A DNA stretch of 20,463 nucleotides from an uncultured Novosphingobium sp. Its GTDB lineage: Bacteria > Pseudomonadota > Alphaproteobacteria > Sphingomonadales > Sphingomonadaceae. Under the pieces are notes generated by a model. The model had not been told where the DNA came from. It worked only from the letters and a program-made list of their open reading frames with translations, and made no database searches. The stretch spans positions 1-20,463 of the forward strand of contig CAMPHR010000047.1 in the NCBI GenBank assembly GCA_946886075.1, given 5' to 3'. A program made the translations under genes and the position numbers. Shown piece after piece: positions 1 through 5,065 of this stretch. How positions within the stretch are numbered: the stretch's first letter is position 1; each line of letters begins with the position of its first letter.

Positions 1-166
1 CTCCCCCCCCCCGGAGCGTTTACCGGCCGAAAATGCGGCCGCGGATCAACTGCGGAAAGAAACGGTAAATTTCCAGGATATATTGGAGCGGGTAGCGGGG
101 ATCAGTCATTATCATACATGCTGGTTAGGTCCAGGCGATGACAGCCCCCGCTATGCCAGAACCGCG
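1..166. other. Left-edge stretch with C10 tract; no firm gene
   Basis: This stretch lies downstream of the methylase stop codon. It opens with an uninterrupted run of ten C residues (positions 3-12). The only minus-strand reading frame that starts with ATG and ends inside it is a 29-residue one (listed separately). A plus-strand frame is open from base 2 to a TAG at 191-193 but has no start codon near its beginning and no recognisable sequence. No tRNA, terminator or attachment-site-like repeat was seen. Confidence 0.5.
20..109 (-). CDS. Possible 29-residue peptide, unknown
   Basis: A short minus-strand frame starts at the ATG at 109 (a second in-frame ATG lies at 115) and stops at TAA 22-20. 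The peptide begins MTDPRYPLQY and ends in a basic, hydrophobic stretch (RGRIFGR). An in-frame stop lies just upstream, so it is not the tail of a longer gene. It is 57 bases downstream of the methylase gene and on the same strand. No convincing Shine-Dalgarno sequence precedes it, and no family is recognised. It may be a genuine small gene, a remnant, or chance. Confidence 0.2.
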   Translation of the reverse strand: MTDPRYPLQYILEIYRFFPQLIRGRIFGR

Positions 167-1045
167 CTAAACCGGGCCTCTAGCAGGCACTAGCCGCTCG
201 ACCGGAACGTCGCGGCTGTTCGTGATGATGAGCTCCCTAGCTGCCACCGGCGACCCGTTGCCGACCGTATATTGCAGATCGACCGTCGCCATGGCGAAGC
301 CGGCGAATGCGTCGCGGATCTCCGGCACGTCATTGATGCTCATCAGGAACTGGCCTTCGATCTCGCGCAGCTGCTCGGCCATGGCACCGAACTCCGCTCG
401 ATCGAACAACCCAGCGCCATAGTCATCCTCGCTGCCAAAGTAGGGCGGGTCGAGATAGAAGAGCATGTCGGCGCGATCGTAGCGGCGGACGAAATCCGAC
501 CAGGGCAGCCGCTCGATCGTCACCCCGGCGAGCCGCTCGTGCAACTGCTCCAACATGGGCTGCAGCTTCGTCACGTCGAACCCGCCTGAGTTCGCGGAAT
601 CGACGCCAAAGTTTCGCCCTGCCACCTTGCCGCCGAACGCAAGGCGCTGGAGGTAGAGGAACCGCGCGGCGCGCTCCAGATCGGTTTGGGTCGAAGGATC
701 GACCCGCATCAGCCGCTCGAAATTGCTCCTGGTCGTCAGCTGGTACCGGAGCATGTCCAGAAATGCGACATAGTGACGCTGCAGGATCCGGAAGAAGGTC
801 GCCACGTCCTCTGACCAGTCATTGATGAACTCGGCACGCGGGCGACGGCCGCGCCGCAGGAAGACGCCGCCCATGCCCATGAACACCTCGCCATAGGATT
901 GGTGCGGCACCAGATCGATCGCGCGCGTCACGCGCTTCCACAGCCGTCGCTTGCCTCCGATATAAGCCGCCACAGGCGACACAGGCGCGACAAAATCATC
1001 AAAAAGCGGACTCGACTCCATTTCGTTTGTTCCATATCTGTTCAC
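167..1045 (-). CDS. D12-class adenine-N6 DNA methyltransferase (Dam-like)
   Basis: This protein should transfer a methyl group from S-adenosylmethionine to the N6 of adenine in DNA. Seen in the sequence (numbering from the GTG): an SAM-binding loop YIGGKRRLW at about 28-36, a second glycine-rich motif EVFMGMGG at 53-60, a conserved FIND at 73-76, and the catalytic DPPY at 199-202. This motif order is that of the D12/Dam class. The length (292 residues) is normal for the family. No restriction endonuclease is adjacent, so it is an orphan; phages commonly use such enzymes to protect their DNA or alter regulation (family knowledge). The target sequence cannot be read from the protein by eye. Start choice is uncertain: GTG 1045 follows a GGGAGGG run at unusually short spacing and that run lies in a hairpin; ATG 1021 (MESSPLF...) is an alternative. 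Confidence 0.9.
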   Translation of the reverse strand: MNRYGTNEMESSPLFDDFVAPVSPVAAYIGGKRRLWKRVTRAIDLVPHQSYGEVFMGMGGVFLRRGRRPRAEFINDWSEDVATFFRILQRHYVAFLDMLRYQLTTRSNFERLMRVDPSTQTDLERAARFLYLQRLAFGGKVAGRNFGVDSANSGGFDVTKLQPMLEQLHERLAGVTIERLPWSDFVRRYDRADMLFYLDPPYFGSEDDYGAGLFDRAEFGAMAEQLREIEGQFLMSINDVPEIRDAFAGFAMATVDLQYTVGNGSPVAARELIITNSRDVPVERLVPARGPV

Positions 1046-1186
1046 CCCTCCCGAGCGCCGGGAGGCGGGATGAATCCGGCAGGCCAGCCGGTGACATGGC
1101 GGGTCGTTTCCGCCGGCTTGAGGCGTTGGCGCGCCTCAACCCCCGCCGAGGCAGGGAACTCTCTGGCTCACCGATAGGAGAACCAA
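1046..1186. promoter_or_regulatory. Divergent intergenic region with two inverted repeats
   Basis: This is the only divergent junction in the window: the methylase reads left and the small gene at 1187 reads right, so promoters for both could lie here or just inside the methylase start. Two inverted repeats are visible. CCTCCCG (1047-1053) pairs with CGGGAGG (1059-1065) across five bases, and in the minus-strand RNA it contains the only G-rich Shine-Dalgarno candidate of the methylase. TTGAGGCG (1118-1125) pairs perfectly with CGCCTCAA (1132-1139) across six bases; it could be an operator or an RNA hairpin in the leader of the rightward genes. No clear -35/-10 pair and no known riboswitch core were found. 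Confidence 0.45.
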
Positions 1187-1381
1187 ATGGATGATGGATT
1201 GAAAGCGCGCTTCCGGCGCTTCGCTGAAAGCTTGCAGGATAATGAGGCGGTTGACGGTCGCGGCCTCACCGGGCGGGATGTGAAGTATATCTCGGCCGCG
1301 ATCGAGGATCTGGTCGAAGTCCGCTATGCGACGTTGCAGGAGCTTGCCGACGAGGCGCTGGCGGAATGTGGCCCGGTATAG
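1187..1381 (+). CDS. Small hypothetical phage protein (64 aa)
   Basis: The ATG at 1187 is preceded by a good Shine-Dalgarno sequence, AGGAG, eight bases away (ATAGGAGAACCAA), which is the main reason to accept this gene. The product is short, mostly helical by composition, and mildly acidic (about 14 acidic against 8 basic residues), with no signal peptide or membrane segment. I do not recognise the family. It is the first of two genes read against the direction of the late operon and its end overlaps the start of the next gene. Position beside a methylase and away from the structural genes suggests an early or regulatory role, but that is inference only. Confidence 0.65.
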   Translation: MDDGLKARFRRFAESLQDNEAVDGRGLTGRDVKYISAAIEDLVEVRYATLQELADEALAECGPV

Positions 1382-1691
1382 AGACGGACTGAAGGTCGCC
1401 ACCTGTCTGTTCGAGGCGGCGGCCTGGCACCGCACGGTGAAGGTTCTCTGCCGGTGCGGTCACTTCGGGCTGTTCCACCCTCATGGCATCTGGTGGCATT
1501 TCCACCGCCGAGGATGGGACGACAATTTCGGCGTGGCGCGCGAGAAGTTCTGGTGCAGGGAATGCGCCCGCCGCGTCGGCAAGCGCATCCGGCCGAGGGC
1601 GATCGACCTGGTCGATGCGCCCCCGCAAATCACGCTTACACTCCCCGACGAGCGGGAATGGAAGCGGGTCGTCAGCCGGTTCCGAGGCTGA
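1368..1691 (+). CDS. Putative zinc-ribbon phage protein (107 aa)
   Basis: The protein has two cysteine pairs, CRC at 28-30 and CREC at 63-66 (numbering from GTG 1368), separated by a histidine- and tryptophan-rich stretch (HPHGIWWHF at about 37-45). This spacing fits a zinc-binding ribbon, so a small nucleic-acid- or protein-binding factor is plausible; the exact function is unknown. The start is uncertain. GTG 1368 gives a 14-base overlap with the preceding gene, implying coupled translation. ATG 1326 is also in frame, but the extra residues are arginine-rich and overlap the upstream gene, and look like shadow sequence. Neither has a clear Shine-Dalgarno. It converges on the outer spanin gene with only 24 bases between the stops. 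Confidence 0.6.
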   Translation: MARYRDGLKVATCLFEAAAWHRTVKVLCRCGHFGLFHPHGIWWHFHRRGWDDNFGVAREKFWCRECARRVGKRIRPRAIDLVDAPPQITLTLPDEREWKRVVSRFRG

Positions 1692-1692
1692 T

Positions 1693-1737
1693 CGACATTG
1701 GATCAGCTGTCCTGATCAGGGAGGGTCGAGAATGTCG
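1693..1737. repeat. Nested inverted repeat at convergent gene junction
   Basis: CGACATT (1693-1699) is perfectly complementary to AATGTCG (1731-1737), and inside it GATCAG (1701-1706) pairs perfectly with CTGATC (1712-1717). The structure spans the gap between the convergent plus-strand zinc-ribbon gene and the outer spanin gene and overlaps the last codons of the latter. The place is right for a bidirectional terminator or RNA 3' end, but there is no U-tract on either strand, so an intrinsic terminator is not demonstrated. Confidence 0.4.
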
Positions 1738-2042
1738 GCTCGCGAGGGCTCTGGAGGCGAACGCCCTCCATTGTGCCGGATGATCTCGGCCCGGCTCTCC
1801 ACATAGGCATTGACGACGCCCGCATGATGGAGGCGGCATTCCTCATAGAGGCGGGCGTCCACCTGGCTCACCCGCACCAGCGTTGCCACCAGCGGATCCC
1901 ATATCTGAGACAGCAACGGGCAAGGTGCACTCAATTCCGCCGTCAGTTCGGCGGGAACAGGCGCTGCCGGCGCGGGCGGCGTTGAGTTCGCGGAGCACGC
2001 CGTCAGACAGGCGAGCATCAGGACGGGCGAGAAGCGGATCAT
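1716..2042 (-). CDS. Outer-membrane spanin subunit (Rz1-like lipoprotein)
   Basis: This 108-residue protein begins with a lipoprotein signal: a charged start (MIRF), a hydrophobic stretch, and the lipobox LTAC with the lipidated cysteine at residue 16. A proline/alanine-rich segment follows (about 23-35), as in known Rz1 proteins. Such lipoproteins sit in the inner leaflet of the outer membrane and bind the inner-membrane spanin to fuse the two membranes at the last step of lysis (family knowledge). The gene starts inside the inner spanin gene in another frame and runs 127 bases past its end. Start ATG 2042 was chosen because AAGGAG lies seven bases upstream. It is longer than the classical lambda Rz1 (60 residues), with a substantial periplasmic part. 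Confidence 0.82.
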   Translation of the reverse strand: MIRFSPVLMLACLTACSANSTPPAPAAPVPAELTAELSAPCPLLSQIWDPLVATLVRVSQVDARLYEECRLHHAGVVNAYVESRAEIIRHNGGRSPPEPSRADILDPP

Positions 2043-2325
2043 GCGCGATCTCCTTTTCAAGGGCAGGCTGAAGGATGGTGCGGTGATAGGTGCGCACCGC
2101 CGCGATCTTGTCGGCGAGCGTTCGGTCGCTGGATGTGACTATCGCGGCGAGGCGGCCCTCGCTGCGGCGGAGCAGGACGTTAAAGGTCGCGGCCGCTTCG
2201 GCGCGGGCGAGCCGCTCATCCTGCTGTGAGCGCTCATAACCGCGATGGTCGATGTACCAGATAACGGTCGCGATCGCCGCGACCGCAAGCAGGTGCGGCC
2301 AGATCCGTGAGAAGAGCACCGCCAT
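1843..2325 (-). CDS. Inner-membrane spanin subunit (Rz-like)
   Basis: The product (160 residues) has one N-terminal membrane helix (about residues 8-25, ending in WYIDHRGYERS) followed by a charged, helical periplasmic domain rich in Ala, Arg and Glu. This is the typical shape of a type II membrane Rz protein. With the outer spanin encoded in the overlapping frame it should form the envelope-spanning complex that disrupts the outer membrane after endolysin has degraded the wall. The ATG at 2325 shares a base with the stop of the putative holin gene (TGATG), implying coupled translation; a GTG at 2328 is in frame but less likely. Identity rests on architecture, overlap with a lipoprotein gene, and the lysis cassette context. 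Confidence 0.8.
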   Translation of the reverse strand: MAVLFSRIWPHLLAVAAIATVIWYIDHRGYERSQQDERLARAEAAATFNVLLRRSEGRLAAIVTSSDRTLADKIAAVRTYHRTILQPALEKEIAHDPLLARPDARLSDGVLRELNAARAGSACSRRTDGGIECTLPVAVSDMGSAGGNAGAGEPGGRPPL

Positions 2326-2495
2326 CACTCACCCCCGTAATTTTTGTCGGGAATCAGCGCCGCGATCGTGCCGGCGACCAGGCTAAGCCAGCTCCACGGG
2401 CTGGGCAGGATCGAGGCAGCGCCGATCGCCGTCCCGATGCCCACGAAGGTCGATCGCTCCTGCAGGCGCGACCGCAGCCAGCGCAGCGCGCTCAC
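2325..2495 (-). CDS. Putative small holin, single membrane helix (56 aa)
   Basis: This gene begins with a GTG that overlaps the endolysin stop (GTGA at 2495-2492) and ends in a TGA overlapping the spanin ATG. The product starts with a basic amphipathic stretch (SALRWLRSRLQER), then has hydrophobic residues about 17-48 broken by PSPWSW near 31-36, and ends with a short charged tail (PDKNYGGE). That is one long or two short membrane segments. Small membrane proteins next to endolysin and spanin genes are usually holins, which set lysis time by opening holes in the inner membrane; that role is inferred from position and shape. A DUF-type holin-associated protein or pinholin-like protein are alternatives. 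Confidence 0.7.
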   Translation of the reverse strand: MSALRWLRSRLQERSTFVGIGTAIGAASILPSPWSWLSLVAGTIAALIPDKNYGGE

Positions 2496-3007
2496 GCCTC
2501 ATTCCTCGACACTGGCACCCCGGAGGCCGTCACCTTCACGGGCCCGCCGATGACGGGCACCAGCGTGGGCCAGCGCCGAGCCACGCATCTGCTCTTTTCC
2601 AGCCGCATGATGCTCACCCGGTCGCCCTGATTGCCGCCCAGCACATGATAGTGCGTTGGATCCTCGCCCACATAGAAGGCGACATGGCCGCCACCCGCGC
2701 GATCGAAGACAAGGATTGCACCAGGCGCGAGCCGATCGGCCGCGATCGCGCTGCCCCAGGTCGCCCACGCCTTCGCCCGCACGCCTACTTTCATAGCCGT
2801 CAGGTTCACGCCGGCGACGCGCAGGCAGTGCGCGACGAACAGGCCGCACCAGGGCGTGCTGTCCGCATTGTAAAGGATGCCGAGCACCTTGATGCCGAGC
2901 AGCTTGGCCCAGCCAAGGATGGTGGCGCTGTTTGCCGCTCCAGCCGCTTCGCGCGTGCCGAGCAGTTGCCGCGCGGCGAGCAGCCACGCGGGATCGGTCG
3001 AGTTCAT
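2492..3007 (-). CDS. Endolysin-like peptidoglycan hydrolase (TIGR02594 type, CHAP/NlpC-P60 fold)
   Basis: The 171-residue protein carries the hallmarks of the TIGR02594 phage family: PWCGLFVAHCL around residues 52-62 with the likely nucleophile Cys54, GGGHVAFYVGED with the likely catalytic His108, and HVLGGNQGD near 121-129. This is a papain-like cysteine peptidase/amidase fold that cuts peptide cross-links or stem peptides of the cell wall. There is no signal peptide, so it should need the holin to reach the wall. It stands directly before the putative holin and spanins, completing a lysis cassette. The ATG 3007 is preceded by a G-rich ribosome site (GGGGGAATGAG), immediately after a terminator hairpin. 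A tail-associated wall hydrolase is a less likely alternative given this position. Confidence 0.85.
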   Translation of the reverse strand: MNSTDPAWLLAARQLLGTREAAGAANSATILGWAKLLGIKVLGILYNADSTPWCGLFVAHCLRVAGVNLTAMKVGVRAKAWATWGSAIAADRLAPGAILVFDRAGGGHVAFYVGEDPTHYHVLGGNQGDRVSIMRLEKSRCVARRWPTLVPVIGGPVKVTASGVPVSRNEA

Positions 3008-3021
3008 CTCATTCCCCCATG

Positions 3022-3045
3022 AAAAAGGGCGCTTAAAGCGCCCGC
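3022..3045 (-). terminator. Intrinsic terminator before endolysin gene
   Basis: In minus-strand orientation GGGCGC (3032-3027 side) and its exact complement flank a five-base loop, followed at once by five U residues (3026-3022). The U-tract is present only on this strand. It lies between the coiled-coil membrane protein gene and the endolysin gene, with just 14 bases left before the endolysin ATG, so there is no room for a separate promoter after it. Confidence 0.75.
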
Positions 3046-3069
3046 GAAAAGTTCGGATATGTGCCGGCG

Positions 3070-3510
3070 TCAGACCCGCTCGGGCTCAGGTGCCGGGCGG
3101 TCGATCATGGCCGTCAGCGTGGCGAGATCCTCTGGCAGGGCCGGATCAAGCGGAAATGCCCGATCCAGCATCAGCTGCGCCCGAGCGAGGTTCGGGTTAT
3201 CGGGCTCCAGCCGCCGCAGCGGCTCGGCCACCAACTCGAACGCCCGCCGAAGCACGCGATTTTCTACCGCGAGCCGCCGCAGCTGCGTTTCGATCCGCTG
3301 CTGATAGTCGCGATCGCGCTTGTCCTGCTGCTCTTCCCGGGCCCGCAGTTCCTCATGCCATGCCTGCAGCTTGGCCGCGCGCGTGCGTGCCCGAGCGTCC
3401 TTCCAGTTCAGCGCCCAGGCAGCCCCTTTGCCCAGCGCCGCCAATATGGCGATCGCACCGGCCACCATCCCGCCAACCTCACCGGCCGACGCTCCCGCTT
3501 CCACTGCCAT
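3070..3510 (-). CDS. Membrane-anchored coiled-coil phage protein
   Basis: The 146-residue product has a glycine/alanine-rich hydrophobic segment near residues 11-36 and then a long, strongly charged helix (about 37-105, rich in Arg, Glu and Gln), which should form a coiled coil. The C-terminus is proline-rich. GAGGAA lies eight bases upstream of ATG 3510. I do not recognise a named family. It sits between the SGNH hydrolase and the endolysin, separated from the latter by a terminator. A membrane helix plus cytoplasmic or periplasmic coiled coil near lysis genes could be a holin, an antiholin or a lysis accessory protein; this is inference, and a tail-related role is also possible. Confidence 0.65.
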   Translation of the reverse strand: MAVEAGASAGEVGGMVAGAIAILAALGKGAAWALNWKDARARTRAAKLQAWHEELRAREEQQDKRDRDYQQRIETQLRRLAVENRVLRRAFELVAEPLRRLEPDNPNLARAQLMLDRAFPLDPALPEDLATLTAMIDRPAPEPERV

Positions 3511-3546
3511 GAATAGATTTCCTCAGTTCTTGAGAGGGAGCGACGA

Positions 3547-4626
3547 TCAGATCGACCGGATGAACGCGGCGAATTTTCGTGCGATCATGTTCCACGCTTG
3601 CATGGTGCTCGGATGCAGCAGATCGCTGGCATAGGTGGACAGGGTGAGGTCATTTAAATTCGAGAGCCGGAACAAGTCGAGGACCGGCACCGCATAGTCG
3701 GCTGCAACCCGGATGATCGCCTCAACATAGTCCTCCAGGACATGTCCGGCCGTGTTCGAGTCATCCCACGCGGGCATTCCGCTGACGACGCCGCGCTTCA
3801 TCGGCGTGACCATCATCATCTGCATGTCGAGGTTCGTTGTCAGAGCGGTTTCGATGACGTTGCGGGTGTTACCATAGAAGGTGCCCGCCCCGGTAGCGTC
3901 GCCATGTGCTCCAAGAGGCGTATTGCCGCCAAAGTCGTTCGTCCCGAGGAAGACGCTCAACAGGTCCAGCGTTCCCAGGTTGCCGCCTGTAAGGACTGGA
4001 ACGGCCTCGCCCATCTTCCGGCCGCTGAAGCCGTCATTAGTGAACTGGTGGAAGTCGGCTTGCAGCAGCGAGGCGACGATCGGCTGATAGACATGGACTG
4101 CAGAGATGCTGTCGCCCACGAAGCCTAGCGTTTTTCCTGCCCAAGGCTCACTGTCGGCCGCGCCAAACGCGATGTACCGCGTCGGCAGGGCGATGCCGGG
4201 CACCACCATCAACCCTGGTATGAAGGCTGTCGGCGTGTCGAACTTCAAGTAGAAGGAGCCATCCGGGATAGAGAGCGGATCGCCGGCATCGATCAGCACC
4301 GTACCCAAGCCATCATCGCCGCCAACGAACTCGCCCGCAAAATTGAAGAAGGCGTATTTGTAAAGATCCACGCTTGCGGTCACCGAAGGCAGCCCGCCCA
4401 CCGGGATGGCGCCGGTGAGCGAAATATCGTCCGCTGGATAAATGACGCCGGTGTCACCATTGATGCCGGTGTCCGGAGTAGCCTTATCCTTGTCGAACAA
4501 GTTGCGGAGAACAGGTGCCGTCGCCCCAAGATAGTTGGCGGATTTGAGGCCCATGCCATCCACATAGGATTGATCGACCCCAGGGCCGCGCAGCCCGCGA
4601 GCGTGAGCCGTAAATATATTAGGCAT
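3547..4626 (-). CDS. SGNH/GDSL hydrolase, likely tail-associated esterase
   Basis: The C-terminal half carries the blocks of SGNH hydrolases: GDSIS at 171-175 with the nucleophile Ser173, a block II glycine in NDGFSG (197-202), GTND at 228-231 with Asn230, and DLLH at 335-338 giving Asp335 and His338. The N-terminal ~150 residues are Gly/Asp-rich and look like an all-beta attachment or carbohydrate-binding domain. Such enzymes deacetylate or de-esterify glycans; on a phage tail they modify capsule, lipopolysaccharide O-chains or exopolysaccharide during adsorption (family knowledge; substrate inferred). The gene directly follows the tail tip and a small tail protein, and its ATG overlaps the preceding stop by eight bases. 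Its start region is AT-richer than its neighbours, which suggests recent acquisition. Confidence 0.85.
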   Translation of the reverse strand: MPNIFTAHARGLRGPGVDQSYVDGMGLKSANYLGATAPVLRNLFDKDKATPDTGINGDTGVIYPADDISLTGAIPVGGLPSVTASVDLYKYAFFNFAGEFVGGDDGLGTVLIDAGDPLSIPDGSFYLKFDTPTAFIPGLMVVPGIALPTRYIAFGAADSEPWAGKTLGFVGDSISAVHVYQPIVASLLQADFHQFTNDGFSGRKMGEAVPVLTGGNLGTLDLLSVFLGTNDFGGNTPLGAHGDATGAGTFYGNTRNVIETALTTNLDMQMMMVTPMKRGVVSGMPAWDDSNTAGHVLEDYVEAIIRVAADYAVPVLDLFRLSNLNDLTLSTYASDLLHPSTMQAWNMIARKFAAFIRSI

Positions 4627-5041
4627 CTATGGTCGTCCCCTTTGCAAGATCGACGACACCCGCAACGATGCGCTCCTCGATGTCGTCGGCGTAGATGATC
4701 ACGGCATCCCAGCTGAAGCGGTCTGCTTCGCCCGGTTCAGGCTGATTGACGCCGGTAGGCAGCGCCTGGAGCACCTCGGGCGAAGCCGCCGGGAAAAGGC
4801 GGAGGACGCGCTGCGAAGACGCGGCAATACCCATTGCGACGTCCTGGTCCGTGGCTGGCCCATCGGCGAAAATCACGTCACCAAAGTCGACAAGGGGCGC
4901 GCCAGGAGCGCCTTCATATAAGCGCCACTGCATCTTGATGACCGCGCCCGTCAGGGGCAGGGCACCCCCCGAATAGACAAGGTTGATCGTCGGCAGCCAC
5001 GACTCATTGCGTGACGCCGTCAGGTCGAGGCGTGTTGTCAT
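4619..5041 (-). CDS. Accessory tail/baseplate-type protein (140 aa)
   Basis: The protein begins with a beta-strand-like pattern (TTRLDLTASRNESW) followed by alternating hydrophobic and polar residues with PLTG and WRLYEG, resembling the N-terminal domains of phage receptor-binding or baseplate upper proteins. No catalytic motif, signal peptide or membrane helix is seen. It lies between the gpJ-like tip and the SGNH hydrolase, overlapping the latter, so it may be a linker that attaches the hydrolase to the tail, or a small tip decoration. GGAG stands six to seven bases upstream of ATG 5041. The family name is not certain. Confidence 0.65.
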   Translation of the reverse strand: MTTRLDLTASRNESWLPTINLVYSGGALPLTGAVIKMQWRLYEGAPGAPLVDFGDVIFADGPATDQDVAMGIAASSQRVLRLFPAASPEVLQALPTGVNQPEPGEADRFSWDAVIIYADDIEERIVAGVVDLAKGTTIDA

Positions 5042-5065
5042 GAAAACTCCGATGAATGGAGGCGG

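Noticed and set aside
2..193. Open plus-strand frame entering from the left edge
   Set aside because: 63 codons without a start near its beginning, overlapping the methylase end antisense; no recognisable sequence. Only extension of the sequence to the left could decide.
1046..1186. Possible cobalamin or other riboswitch in the divergent leader
   Set aside because: Pieces such as CGGTGAGCC and GGGAGGC resemble riboswitch fragments, but the order and the conserved core are absent on both strands.
1266..1628. 120-residue minus-strand open frame opposite the two small plus-strand genes
   Set aside because: No ribosome site and proline/arginine-rich shadow composition; the plus-strand genes have a good Shine-Dalgarno and cysteine pairs. 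Kept in mind as the main alternative for this stretch.
2499..2987. 162-residue minus-strand open frame over the endolysin
   Set aside because: Arg/Ala-rich shadow in an alternative frame of the endolysin, which has a clear Cys-His family pattern.
2877..3512. 211-residue plus-strand open frame
   Set aside because: Pro/Arg/Ala-rich low-complexity translation antisense to the endolysin start and the coiled-coil membrane protein, and it reads through the terminator.
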